Shown here piece by piece: positions 23,012 through 34,330 of a stretch of 64,000 nt of DNA. The first letter of the stretch is position 1. Each line of letters begins with the position of its first letter. Position numbers and translations under genes: made by a program. Source of the stretch: Gigaspora rosea (taxonomy: Eukaryota; Glomeromycota; Glomeromycetes; Diversisporales; Gigasporaceae); contig QKWP01000270.1 of the NCBI GenBank assembly GCA_003550325.1, positions 241,765 through 305,764 of the forward strand, in the 5' to 3' direction. Below the pieces are notes generated by a model, which was not told where the DNA came from, ran no database searches, and was given only the letters and a program-made list of their open reading frames with translations.

Positions 23012-25843
23012 CCCTTAAACCGTCCATTTTAGCGGGCAAATTTGCCCGCTAAAAATTGGTTGCAAAAAAATAAATACAATAAAAATTTTTTTTATAAAAA
23101 TCTTCACCCAAATAAGCTAGACAAACTTCCGAGAGTTCGGGCCAAATAGAAATCACATGGTCAGGCATAACGCATGCCTTTTTTAACCTAAACAAAAATG
23201 CGCAAATTTAAATTACGCAAAATACGCCACGCCGAAACTGTGAATTATTCCGTGTAACTCAAAATTTTGGGTCGTCCCGGCCGATTTGACCCTAAGTACT
23301 TAACCAAAAAAAACTTAGTGAACACGATTTACACAGCTAAACAATAAAATATCATCATATTATTAGAAATATACAAACTCAATTATGGGCATAATTTATG
23401 CATTCTCAAGTACTTCGATTAATTAAAATTTGGGTAAATTAATTTATTGGCAAGAAAAAAAAAGAATCAGTAAAAGGAAAAAAAAAATTCTAATCTGCTT
23501 CTTATTTATATAAAAAAAATAATCGCATAATTAACTATTTTCAAATCAAGATTGCATTACGATGAAAAGTTTATTTAATAATATTAAGTTCACGTGACCC
23601 ATCAATTTAATTAAAATTTAAGATCATTAAAAAAAAAAAAATTGTATAAAACTAACAATATTTAAAGGCTCATTTTGTTTAAAAATTCACTTTATTTTAC
23701 AGTGTGAAACTCAATAAAACAATTACGTTTTGTATTACAACATAAAGGCACATTACATGCCACGCACCAAACCTGACTCTGGTGAGGTGTTTTACGATCC
23801 ATATCCAATTTTTTTTTACACGCCAGCCACGCACACCATTGACACCCTTCTCTTTGTTTCTTCCACACCGCAAAATGATTCCCTGGCGCCAACCGTTGAT
23901 CCGGAATTACATAATTTTTTGTAACCTTTGGTCAGTTCATTTTTTTTTTTGAATAATCATTTTTTTTTTTTTCTGCATCCCTTAATTGAATTTCGTCAGC
24001 CGAATCAATTAGGCCCCAAACAAGTTCAGTGCAGAATTCTTTGTGGCTTTGCACCAACCCCAAGGTGTGGGCGATGCGATATGCATTTACTATGGCGGTA
24101 TCCAGCAGCCAAAAAAAAAGAGGAAACCAATTTCGCCGAGCCGTCTGCTGGGTATTGTAATAGGAGCGCAGTTGGTCTGCGACATCCACACCGTTCATGT
24201 TGTTGTTGTAGTCGTAGATTATTTTAGGGATCTTTAATTTTTTTTTGGAATCGGAACCAAATATCGCGCGCACCTTCGCTGCGTTGGTACTTGTTTCCCT
24301 TGGTCGACGTCTTATTCGTTCTACTTCCCACTCGTTGCCAGAAAGACCATGAATCGTTGTTAACATCGTAACTGGCCCATTATCTTGCCAGAAGACAGCC
24401 AACGCACCATCTACCACAACGCCAAAGCGTACATCCCAATCACATTTAACATTTTTATCTACTCTTAGCTCTTTTGGGAACCCGGAGGATGTTTTTCGGA
24501 TGGTTCTACAAGCTCCAACGCCAATTCGTCGAAGATACTGGAAAAGAGGTACATTGGAAAAGTAATTATCCATATATACATTGAACGGGAATTGCTGGTG
24601 TGGAAGTTGCTCGACGAGATGCAGTACTAAACAACCAATTCGACCAAGACCATTTACTTTTTCCACGTCACTCGGAGAAATACGAGAAGTTGGTAGGAAT
24701 GTGTATGTGTACCCAGATTCGCAAAGCGAAAAAATCTTGAAACCCTCCGGAGTGGGCTTGTTCTTCATTCTAACCGTGTGGATGCTTCTTCCAGAAAACC
24801 TAATTATCATTTCATCCACTGCAACGTTCGTACTTGGTACGTAATACCTTTTAGAGGCATCACGGATGTGCGAAAGCAACGGCTCCACCTTTTCAAAATA
24901 ATTTTCAATTGTTGAGTCGGGGGGAAAACATGCAGGAACCTTTTTACTTGTTCAAAGCGTTTTAATGGCATTTGCTTTGAAATGCTATGAATGGGGAGCC
25001 TCGGGTCTTCATTCCAATACTGATTTATGGAATGCATTTTGAACAGCCCTTGGTAGATAACAAGAGCGAGCCAAGTAACAACCTCCTTGCGGTTTACATC
25101 TACCCATTGCCTACCGGTAACACCGGCATTTTTTGTTGCTGCATACTGATTAGTATTGGCTACAATTGTGTCAATCATATTGTCCGTAAAAAAATGAAAA
25201 AAAATCAACCGGTTTAGAAACACCGACATCAAAGTGTGGTGGCAACCGGATCTTCGCTCGACGAAATGGACTCTGAACAAGTGGTTCAAAGTCTGGTGGT
25301 GGTGGTAATTCTCGCTGCACGGCACCTGCTGGTTTACGTTTTCTTTTTCGAACACTTCTAGTGTTTATTTTCATGGCATTTTTCTCCTTATCCTCATCGT
25401 CGTACTCATCAGACTCCACATTGTCCAAGTCATGCTGGCGAAATGACAAAACTGGTATGTATTCTTCGTCGTCGGCACATGTCTCGTTATTCTCAAAGTG
25501 AAAAGACGACGAACGCAAAGACGACAAACGCAAAGACGACGAACTCGAAGATGACGAACTAGAAGCTAGCGGATTTGTAGGCATATTATTTTTGTAAAAG
25601 GTAAATTTTTTTTTTTTTTTTTTTTTTTTTTGATTATCAAGTTACTCAAAGTTCTGATCAACATTGAGTCTAAAAAATTGAACGCACTATGACGTAAAAA
25701 TTATGGGTGATCGATGATGTAATAAACTCCCATTTTGGCTTAGTAATGGGTGGGGTAAGCCATAATAAAATCGGGTGCAATTACAAAAAAAACAAATAAA
25801 AAAAATTTAGCAGGCAAATTTGCCCGCTGGACGGTTTAAGGGA
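23012..25843. mobile_element. piggyBac-type transposon, 2.83 kb
   Basis: Ends CCCTTAAACCGTCC and GGACGGTTTAAGGG. A GGGCAAATTTGCCC palindrome lies about 25 bp inside each end. Flanks read TAT and ATA. The uninterrupted copy at 20337-20977 shows the site as GTCTATAAAAAAATC, so the insertion point is the AT. The element is visibly less AT-rich than its surroundings. It encodes one transposase on the minus strand and has about 650 bp of non-coding DNA at the left. Confidence 0.9.
23692..25584 (-). pseudogene. piggyBac transposase (DDE_Tnp_1_7), three lesions
   Basis: Catalyses cut-and-paste transposition. From ATG 25584 it has a Ser run, an acidic segment, a basic KRKRKP patch, then the DDE fold. 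The three catalytic Asp contexts are present: VAVDEMIIRFSG (about 24810), YMDNYFSN (about 24570) and NGVDVADQL (about 24170). A C-terminal Cys-rich finger follows (CQWCAW...WCVACNVPLCC, 23850-23720). It is broken by a frameshift in an A/T run at about 25175-25200, a second in a C6 run near 24920, and an in-frame TGA at 23934-23932. The two shifts lie in homopolymers and could be sequencing errors; the TGA could be CGA originally. Length (about 630 residues) and domain order are normal for the family. It is the youngest-looking transposase here. Confidence 0.9.
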
Positions 25844-26849
25844 TAAAAAAAATCTTTACTTCTAATACAAGTCTTAATTTTTACAAGTAAATCATTAAAG
25901 TTGCAATAATGAAAGTTGTCATCCTTTATATAAACTACAATATTGTCTTAAGAACTATAGTTCTAAAACTAAAACTAAATAAGATCGCAGAAAAATTGTA
26001 ATAAAATTTTTTAAAAAAATTTTTTCTTAAAATTATCTATTTTCAGCTTATATGTAACTATAATTTATTTTCTTATAATATAAAAACTAATTTTGCAAAA
26101 AAGTAATCCTTATTTTCAAATATAATTGTACAAAGTTTTATTTAATTATTTTAGTATTTTAAAAAAGTAAATCAGAGCTAAAAAAGTGCAAAAACGCAGG
26201 CAAATTTGCCTGTGTTCTACTACAATCTAAGGGATAGCTGACAGTGATGGTAAATGACCTGAAATGACCCAAATGACCCAAATGACAAATGACCAGTCAT
26301 TGGGTCATTTCAAAGGTGAAATGACCTAGTGGGTCATTTGAATTTGATTGGTGGATCGCGCAGGGGCATTAATTCGATTTTGGCCCGAATTAAGCTTAAT
26401 TTAGACCAAAATTTGAAATCACACCCTGCACGTTATTTCGCACTTATACGGTACATTATAATTAATAAATATTCCCATTATGGCTGATTATAGTTAAAAT
26501 AGGTAAGAATCATTTTGCAAATACTATTTATTATTTTGAAAAGCCTGTCAATGAAGTGATAGGGCAATTATTATTGTGAAATCAGATGACTTTATGACCG
26601 GTTATGTTCCGGATTTTTTATATATATTTCTTTGTGATTTTTTGTAATTCACATTGCTATGAGTATTGTTAAATTGGTGGCAGGGGTAAGGGATAATGGC
26701 TATAATCAAGGACGAATCAGTGATATAAAAAAGAAAAATGAGTTAAAGAAGGTTATCTTTCTTTTCGCTATTGCTCGCCTTGTGAAGGCTGGCTCTATTG
26801 CCCTCCCTTACTCTCCTGAAGCCAAGCAAGTAATGTTGTTATATTAGAC

Positions 26850-27002
26850 TCCATGGCTGCAGTAGTAGTGCAAGGACCTGTTGTCGGCTTCATGACTGCA
26901 GTAGCAGTGCATGTATGTGGCTCTGCAGCTGCAAGTGGCAGTGCAAGGACCAGTTTGATTTTTGTTCCACGACTGCAAGTGGCAGTGCAAGGACAAGGAC
27001 CA
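26850..27002. repeat. GC-richer tandem repeat, CTGCAAGTGGCAGTGCAAGGAC type
   Basis: Five or so imperfect units of GACTGCAGTAGCAGTGCA / ACTGCAAGTGGCAGTGCAAG in an otherwise AT-rich element. No frame is maintained. Confidence 0.65.
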
Positions 27003-27452
27003 TAATAAGAATAAAAACCCGCTTATATTGGTATGAGCATATTTGCTGATTCTCTTTGCAGCTATAGGAAGAGTGACGTTTTTTCTCTATATAAAAGCAT
27101 TTGAATCTATAAGTTGTTTTGGGTTGATCCCTTTATCTGTGGGACATGTGAAGCATTATTGATAAAGGGTCAGTAGATTTTAAACACATGATACGACAGT
27201 TATTGCTGCGTAGCATGTAATAACGGATTTATTTTTTTTTTACAACGATCAGTGATTCAAAAATTAATATGTAATTGTGTGATGCATTTGACCTTTAAAC
27301 AATGGTACAAATAGATTTTCACCTGATAATCTTTTTTTTGGCGCTTTTAATTCTTTCGCTGTGCCCAAGAATATATACTTTGAAATTTGAGGTATTGCCT
27401 CTTTAGTTACAAATCCGAAGTGTGCGCATATATTATAAGTCTCATAGTGTTA

Positions 27453-28108
27453 TTCCTTAGTTTGTACTACTTCGCAGGCATATTTGCCTATATAATTACT
27501 ATAAATATACCTCTGATCTATTTTTTTAATCATTTAAGATATTTAAATAAAATTTGGTATTATTATATTTAAAAACAAGGATTATATTTTTGAATTATTT
27601 AAATTTATATTATAAGACAAAAAGTTTATATTGCTTATAAGCTGAAAATATTAAATTTTAAAGAAATTTTTTAACCAAAAAATATTTTACAATATCTTGG
27701 CGAATTCTTTAAATATTGGTTTTAAAAATATAGTTTCTAATACAATATTGTAGTTTATATAAAGAATAACAACTTTCATTATTTGACTTTATATGATTTA
27801 CTTGTAAAAATTAAGACTTGTATTAGAAGTGAAATTTTTTTTTATAGACGGGAAACATATAAAATTTGAGAAGACCTAAAGAAAAAATTCTATAGTAAAA
27901 GTTCCAAAACAAAACCTTTAAACTTTTATTACACCAAAGTTTTTTAATAATTTTAAAAAAAATTTATAATAAAGTTGATAAAACAGAAATAATATTATTA
28001 TTTTTACTTAGAAAGTATATAGCTAAAATTAATATTTAAGATTTTATTTAAAAAATTTAAAATTTAAAAATTTTCGCAGGCAAATATGCTGCATAACAAA
28101 TTAAGGAA
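27453..28108. mobile_element. CCCTTA-family element (copy 3, diverged)
   Basis: Ends TCCTTAGTTTGTA and TTAAGGA, AT on both flanks. The GCAGGCATATTTGCC and GGCAAATATGC palindromic motifs sit at the family position. The interior aligns with copies 1 and 2 (ATATAGTTTCTAATACAATA, AGACGGGAAACATATAAAAT). Confidence 0.75.
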
Positions 28109-28559
28109 TACGTCTAGCCTTTAAAGGCTTTTACTAAATCTTGCAATCAGTATGTGTCAACAAAATTCCAAGTCCTACCTGCCAATACTAATTCACGTCT
28201 ATAATACTTACGAACACTGATCCAAGTTGTCTTTAAATCCTGTAGCAATTTTTCGGATAGTAGGTTATAATTTAGTATTAAAGTGAAATTCTGAAAAAAA
28301 AATCAAATTAAATTTTATTAGGTAAAAAGAAAGCCAAATACTAAAGCCCATGGTGATTACTTACCTACTGATGAGGAATTGACGAAATAATTGAGTCTTA
28401 TATTCCTGAAAATACTTGCAAGGCTACAAAAAAATGGGTGATAGCATTGAATAGGTGGCGAAATAATTATAATATGCAACTTTTTTCATTATTATATTTT
28501 TAAGTATTTTAATATGAGAATTTTGAAAAAGTTGCTGACCTAATATAAACTTTCATGCA

Positions 28560-28740
28560 ACTTGAGAAGCGAAAAATTTCTGTTTTAATAAAGTTTTTTG
28601 TGCAACTATAAGAATTTTAAAAAAAATCTGTCCTATTAAGTCTTGCGCAATATGAAATTTTGAAAATTTTTGTGCAACTATCAAAATTTTAAAAAATTCT
28701 GCTTTCGTACAATAATGAGAATTTTGAAAAAAAACTCTAT
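28560..28740. repeat. degenerate repeat of GCAACTAT(C/G)A(A/G)AATTTT
   Basis: Four or five diverged units of roughly 45 bp inside the hAT-like element. They produce a misleading open frame on the minus strand. Confidence 0.5.
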
Positions 28741-28928
28741 ATGCACAATTGCCTAATGAGCAAATGACCCTCAAATGACCACGGTCATTTGGAAATGGCC
28801 GTGAACATTTGGTCACGGGTCATTTCCAAATGATCCAAAATCTGAATGACCGATAATGACCGGTCATTTAAAGGTCATTTGAGGTTATTTAAAAAATTTT
28901 CAAATGACCAGGTCATTTACCATCACTG

Positions 28929-30118
28929 ATAGCTGATGCTGCCACTGCTATCAATGCATGAGTAAATATATTTGTAGCTAGTAGAGCTAAAAAGAACCTT
29001 CTTACTATTGCTTTTTTTACTGAAGATAGAACCCAAGACCCATTCAGATAGTATTCTGAATTCAAGCGTACTGCTATTACCAACTAATGGAATGCTAACC
29101 CAAAATTGGAACTTGTTTCTGTGTATCTGAAGGGATCGCCTTAGACTAGCTTTCTTCTCTTACTACTACTCCTACTGCTTTTAGTGATCCAAATAACAAG
29201 GATACAAGTTTTAAACATTTGTTCCTAGATGTTTGTTACTTCAAAACAGTAAGCCATTTGGCAAAAACAACTTTTTGAGATAAAACAAGGCACCAATTTG
29301 TTAATAACTATATCAGTCAATTTCAGAAACTAAAGTGACATGTTGACTCCTGAGGCTTCTTTCCTGCAGATTTTGTGATACAACTTTATTAAAGGACTTT
29401 GTCCTAAGTTTGCTGTTAATGTTCAAGCCTCTGAACCTGCTGATCTTGATGCTACTATGACAACTGCTTGCAAATAGGAAACTGGAAAACTTATGGCTTC
29501 TTCTAATACAGATACAGAAGGACCTGAAGAACTCTGATACAATTCAGATGTTTTTAAAAAAAGAAATTTTTTATAAAAATTTATCAAATGTTGCATTTTT
29601 ATATAGTAAATTTTCAAAGTTTGCTCTATTTTTATATCTATTTAGCTAAAATACTGCTAAAATTATAAAACTCAGATCTGAGTTGTATTAGAGTTCTTCG
29701 GTGTTCTGATACAGACCAAGCTATTAAACAACTAACTGAACAAATTGCTCAACTTAGTATTAACCTTACCCAGCAGCAACTGCCTGCTAATTTCTCTGTA
29801 ACTATGCTAATTTTTCTAAACAAGCCAACCCAATTAAACAACCTCCCACCTGTCATTATTGTAATCAAACTAGACACTTTATTGCATATTGTTGTCTTAA
29901 AAAAAAGAATCAAAGTAATGAATGAGGAAGAAACTGACAGTCCAGCAATAATAATTATCGATGTAATTCTTATAGAAACAGATCTAGAAGTCAAAACAAT
30001 AGTGACCGAGATTCTTATAATAGAAACTGAAGTTGCTTCTAAAATAGAGATAATCATAATGACAGAGATGACTACTGCTCTAGAAGTTGGGACTGATCTT
30101 CTACTTGAAGATCTATGA
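28929..30118 (+). pseudogene. gag-like region, part 2, with CCHC zinc knuckle
   Basis: Continues part 1 in frame from 28931 (ADAATAINA). Typical gag text follows, with stops: 'FIKGLCPKFAVNVQASEPAD' (29389-29445), ETGKLMASSNTD (29478-29513), a 190-bp insertion of AT-rich DNA, then QAIKQLTEQIAQLSINLTQQ (29720-29780). An intact zinc knuckle C-x2-C-x4-H-x4-C (CHYCNQTRHFIAYC) lies at about 29850-29892, followed by an Asn/Arg/Ser-rich tail. Nucleocapsid-type role in a Ty3-like element. Frameshifts occur on both sides of the knuckle. Confidence 0.75.
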
Positions 30119-30227
30119 ACTAAACCCTTATCTTACTATAGAAATATTAACTATCTTGATAGAACTCCTTCTACGCTACTAGTACTACTACTAACCAGCC
30201 TTTTAACCCACAGAAATAGGAAACACT

Positions 30228-30590
30228 TTTGAACAAAACCTCTATTCATACTGCCCTCTCTTCCTACCTGTATGAAGAAGCTAAAGCTGCTAACCTGATC
30301 CAAATATCTGCTTATACTATACCTGTCAAATTTAATGTTAAAATCGACCAGAAACCATATAAAACTATTATTGACAGTGGAGCCTCCATTAGTATAATCG
30401 CATACAAATTAGTTCAGGACTTAGAATTAAAAATAGAACAAGCCTCTACAAGCCTTATTATATCTGCCACTGGAACCTTTTCTCACCCTTTGGGAATTAT
30501 TTGAGACTTATATGTAGAAATAGACAGTGCTATTATTCCTATTACTGTTGAAGTAGGGTTCCAAAGTTTAGTTTAGTTCAATAGAGGTTT
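30228..30590 (+). pseudogene. retroviral-type aspartic protease of the LTR retrotransposon
   Basis: An open stretch 30229-30504 holds the protease active site IIDSGASISII (about 30367-30399) preceded by IPVKFNVKID. A stop at 30502 is followed by more protease-like sequence (DLYVEIDSAIIPITVEVGF) to about 30562. There the coding sequence is cut off by the TAGAGG-ended element. Reverse transcriptase and integrase are absent from the window. It processes the Gag-Pol precursor in intact elements. Confidence 0.8.
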
Positions 30591-32440
30591 AGGTTCAGGA
30601 TCAATGAAACTGAACCTGAACCTGAACCTGAACCTGAACTTGCTCTAAAAGTTTAATACTAAAATGAACCTGAACTTAAAATTATTGAATATGAACCTGA
30701 ACATGAACTTAAAAAAAGTTCAGTTTAGGTTCAGTTCAAGATTCATAAATATGTTCAGGTTTATAATATATATACATGTTTATCTAAATCACAAAGTTAG
30801 AATTATAGATGCTAGTGAAATTAAATCATTTCACCAGGTGAAATAGTGAAATAGTTTCACCAGAATTATACCAAAATTTTATTTTGGTGAATTGGTGAAA
30901 TTGGTGAAATTGGTGAATTGGTGAAATTGGTGAATTGGTGAAATTGGTGAAATTAGTGAATTGGTGAATTGTTGAATTGGTGAAATGGTGTATTGAATTG
31001 GTGAAATGGTGAATTGAATTGGTGAAATGGTGAATTGGTAAAATAGTAATTGGTGAATTGGTAAAACAGTGAATTGGTGAAATGGTGAATTGGTGAATTG
31101 GTAAATTTGCATAGTCCTATAAACACTTAATAGTTCGGACCTCAAAGTGTGCCTGTAAAAACATAAAATGTAAAAACTTGAACAAAAACCTAACTGAATT
31201 CCAGGCTGAAATAATTCCAGACTCTGGAAACACCATTTCGCTAATTCACTATTCCACCAATTCACCAATTTACCATTTTACCAATTCACCAATTTACCAA
31301 TTCACCAATTACACCAATTACACCAATTCACCAGTTACACCAGTTTCGCCATTACCGATTGGTGATTGGTGAAATGGTAAAATTATTTACAACTCTGATT
31401 TAATTTCACAAGCATCTATAGTTAGAATCAATTAGTAAAATTTAGAAAATCATAGAAATATGTATAATTTTATTAATAAAATTATACAAATTTCTATAAT
31501 TCTCTAAATTTTACTAATTGATTATAACTTTTTGCACTAAGTAAACTTGTTAAGCACCAAAAAATACATCAAATTAGCATATTTTATTTTACCTTTTTTA
31601 AAATTTGAAGAAAAGATACTTAATTTTAAAAATTTTTACCAAAAATTTAAAATTAAGCATCTTTAATGCAAATTTTAAGAAAAATAAAATAAAATTTGCT
31701 GATATGATATATTTTTTGATGCTAAACAAGTTTACTTATATCAAGAAGTTATAATCAATTAGTAAAATTTGGAGAATCATAAAAATTTGTATAATTTTAT
31801 TAATAAAATAATACAAATTTCTATGATTCTCTAAATTTTACTAATTGATTATAACTTCTTGCACTAAGTAAACTTATTAAATACCAAAAAATATATCAAA
31901 TCGGATACTTTATTTTACTTTTTTTAAAATTTGAAGAAAAGATGCTTAATTTTGGAAATTTTTATCAAAAATTCAAAATTAAGCATCTTTGATACAAATT
32001 TTAAGGAAAATAAAATAAAACATACTGAAATAATGTATTTTTTAGTGTTAAACAAGTTTACTTAATAAGAAGTTATGATCAATTAATAAAATTTAAAGAA
32101 TTATAGAAATTTGTATAATTTTATTAATAAAATTATACAAATTTCTATTATTCTTTAGATTTTACTAATTGATTATAACTTCTTGATCTAAGTAAACTTG
32201 TTTAGACCAAAAAATATATCATATCAGTATTTTATTTTATTTTTCTTAAAATTTGCATTAAAGATGCTTAATTTTGAATTTTGATAAAATTTCCAAAATT
32301 AAGCATCTTTTCTTCAAATTTTAAAAAAAGTAAAATAAAGTATCCAATTTGATGTATTTTTTGGTGCTTAACAAGTTTACTTAGTGAAAGAAGTTATGAT
32401 CAATTAGTAAAATTTAGAGAATTATAGAAATTTGTATTGT
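30582..32440. mobile_element. hAT-like hairpin element, left end only
   Basis: Starts TAGAGGTTTAGGTTCAGG with a GAACCTGAACCTGAACCTGA subterminal array (30600-30730). From 31421 it consists of about three 300-bp hairpin units (arms AAACAAGTTTACTTA, AATCAATTAGTAAAATTT and complements). It is related to the interior of 13353-14804. No matching right end is present; the sequence changes abruptly at 32441. A 617-bp element (30804-31420) is nested. Confidence 0.6.
30804..31420. mobile_element. 617-bp 8-bp-TSD element with inverted GGTGAATT minisatellites
   Basis: The ends TATAGATGCTAGTGAAATTA and, in reverse complement, TATAGATGCTTGTGAAATTA are flanked by identical GTTAGAAT (30796-30803, 31421-31428). 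The left interior (30885-31105) is a (GGTGAATT/GGTGAAAT)n array. The right interior (31240-31375) is its reverse complement. The open frames at 30879-31372 are translations of this array. Confidence 0.9.
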
Positions 32441-32908
32441 TACAGGAAGAAATGTCAGCACTTTATTTATACGGTAAACTAATGCAGATGACTATTAAAA
32501 AGGTAACCTGATTTAGAATAAAAATAGGGGTACAAGAATAATCTGACTTTATTATATTAAATTCTGGATATAAGATAATCTGAAAATTCCTCTCAAAGAA
32601 GAGCTAAAACAACCTTCTTTTATACTTTACAAATATTATAAAAATCACTAATCTAATATTATAGAACATTAAGAAAACTACAAAACTAAAACATACGATA
32701 TTTAATTTAAGACACTATCTTATTAGGCGTATCATATGATAGATTGTATTGTTTCTAAATCATTCTACCAAGGCTAAGCCCCAAACATGCATAATTGATT
32801 ATGCACAATTAATTATATGCTGGATCGATTATAATTGTAAATCAATTGTCATATGAAATGTAGCGCAGTATATGGATTAATGATCATCTGTTATTGGAGA
32901 TGTCATGT
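32441..32908. other. non-coding segment, possibly an LTR fragment
   Basis: Begins TGTTACAGGAAGAAATGTCAGCAC directly after a broken hairpin unit, suggesting the edge of another insertion. No partner end, frame or RNA is identified. It contains ATAATTGATTATGCACAATTAATTAT-type palindromic text near 32790-32815. Confidence 0.35.
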
Positions 32909-32911
32909 TTA

Positions 32912-33072
32912 GGGCGTTAACATTTATTAGGTAATATTTTAGAGGTTGGGGGGTCAAGAAAAATCTTACCTTAGTTAAATTTGATTGGCCAAAATTCTAT
33001 TTATAGAACTTATCTGGGGATGGGTGTAAGCCCCTATAGTAAATGAATATTAGGTAATAAATGTCAGCACTC
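32912..33072. mobile_element. 161-bp PIF/Harbinger-like MITE
   Basis: The left end GGGCGTTAACATTTATTAGG and the right end in reverse complement, GAGTGCTGACATTTATTACC, are flanked by TTA on both sides. TTA targets are the Harbinger signature. A sister copy is at 48725-48882. Confidence 0.75.
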
Positions 33073-33289
33073 TTATTATAAGTCACTGGACCTGCATATG
33101 ACAATCAGTCATAGTATATATATGGATCTGTATGTGACGATGAGCATGGTATGAATCAGTTTGTATTTGTATTTTAGGTTACTCGATGATCTGTCGATTT
33201 CTTAGTTTTTGAATTTTCTGCTCGACTTTAAGTCTAACCATATTGTAGGAACAAGCTAGCTTTAGAAACAAGCAAAACTACTTATTTTA

Positions 33290-34330
33290 ATGAGTATGAT
33301 GAAGAAAATACAAGAAATACTTATTGAAGTTAGTAGTAAAGCTACTACTTCGCAACAAGAAAACAGCAATGTAGTGAAATGGAATCTCCTACAAATATTG
33401 GACTGAAAGTAATATGTTTTAAGTATGACCTTCGAACTAAAGGTAGTAAAACAGAACTGGTAAACTGCTTAGAAGCTTTCTGGAATAAACAGGAACTGTA
33501 ACTGGAACCAAAACCTAAAAAGAACTGAGAGCAACTAGAAAAAGGAAAATTAACAAACTGAAATGTTGGCGAGAAGTATGTAAAGAAAAATGAACCTCTC
33601 TCGCAGGAGAAAATTGATAATCAAAATGAGGCCCTTTCACCTACTTTAACAGTAAACTGGAAGAAAAGATTGATGAGAAATTAACTGCTTTGCTTTCAAG
33701 AGTCTTGAACAGAAGTTTACAACAGTGGACAGCGAAAATAAATAGAGTTGGTACAATCAAATCAAGCTTCCCCAAGAAGAAGTTTAAAAAGGCATAGGTC
33801 CAATACGAGTATGATTCAGTATGTGATGTTGGGCTTAGCTACAAAGAGTAATTTAGAAAGATTCAAAAAAAAAATTTGCGAAAGTACAGGAATGATTAAG
33901 GCTAAGAGCATTTACTCTAAGAGTGGCTGAGGAAGAAGATTGGACCATAGCTAGAAAAATTTCGAAATTGATACCAAATGAGGGTAACAAATTCAAAAAT
34001 TTGATAGAAAAAACAAGAAAGCAAGCAAGATCACAGGAAGGGTATTCTGTATCTTATAGTCGAAAAGTTTGGCAAGCCAAAAAGAATAAATTTGGGATTG
34101 GGGTTCAAGAACAAATTATTACACCCTTATATGCAGTACATGCTACCTACTCTACTCACTTTATTTACTCTGCCATTGCAACTTCATTAAAACCAAGTAG
34201 TGTTTCCAAACCCAGGCCCAACTTACCAGAGCATATTCAATAAGGTGGGTAAGCGATTGACCTGTTACTATTGTGGGGGCACAGGTTATATGGCTTCAAT
34301 ATGTGCCTTGAGGTAAACAGAAAAAAGTAC
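33290..34330 (+). pseudogene. gag-like ORF of the YR retrotransposon (SAP-like domain, zinc knuckle)
   Basis: Near the start a SAP-like helix pair is readable (LKVICFKYDLRTKG then TELVNCLEAFWN, about 33399-33495). SAP domains bind AT-rich DNA. The middle is stop-ridden. 33923-34243 stays open with a basic segment (ARKISKLIPN...KTRKQARSQ). A zinc knuckle lies in a shifted frame at 34262-34310, CYYCGGTGYMASIC, where the expected His is Tyr (TAT for CAT). Likely role: nucleic-acid-binding structural protein. Confidence 0.65.

Larger units (their letters stand above)
22758..26233. mobile_element. CCCTTA-family element (copy 2), carrying a nested piggyBac
   Basis: Ends CCCTTAGATTG (22758) and CAATCTAAGGG (26233), with AT on both flanks. 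Apart from the nested 2.83-kb piggyBac at 23012-25843 it is the same 640-bp element as 20337-20977 in opposite orientation. Excision with loss of one AT restores the gag frame, so the target duplication is 2 bp. Confidence 0.85.
26242..28928. mobile_element. 2.69-kb hAT-like element, 8-bp TSD
   Basis: The left end CAGTGATGGTAAATGACC and the right end GGTCATTTACCATCACTG are perfect inverted repeats. Identical ATAGCTGA flanks lie at 26234-26241 and 28929-28936. AAATGACC is repeated many times in the first 100 and last 180 bp (a transposase-binding-like array). The interior has no intact transposase. A fragment 'ENTCKATKKWVIALNRWR' near 28405-28455 resembles the start of a tyrosine-recombinase/KRAB-like fungal protein. 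A CCCTTA-family copy (27453-28108) is nested inside. Confidence 0.9.

Noticed and set aside
23012..25843. Reading the piggyBac ends as ACCGTCC with TTAA target duplication
   Set aside because: The CCC/GGG outside TTAA is mirrored at both sides and shared with the short relatives that lack TTAA; the empty site lacks TATCCCTTAAGGGATA.
30879..31372. 129- and 64-codon frames of Ser/Pro/Ile/Thr repeats
   Set aside because: Direct translation of the GGTGAATT minisatellite on either strand.
32441..32908. LTR of a retrotransposon starting TGTTACAGG
   Set aside because: No second copy, primer site or TSD in the window; kept only as an unexplained segment.
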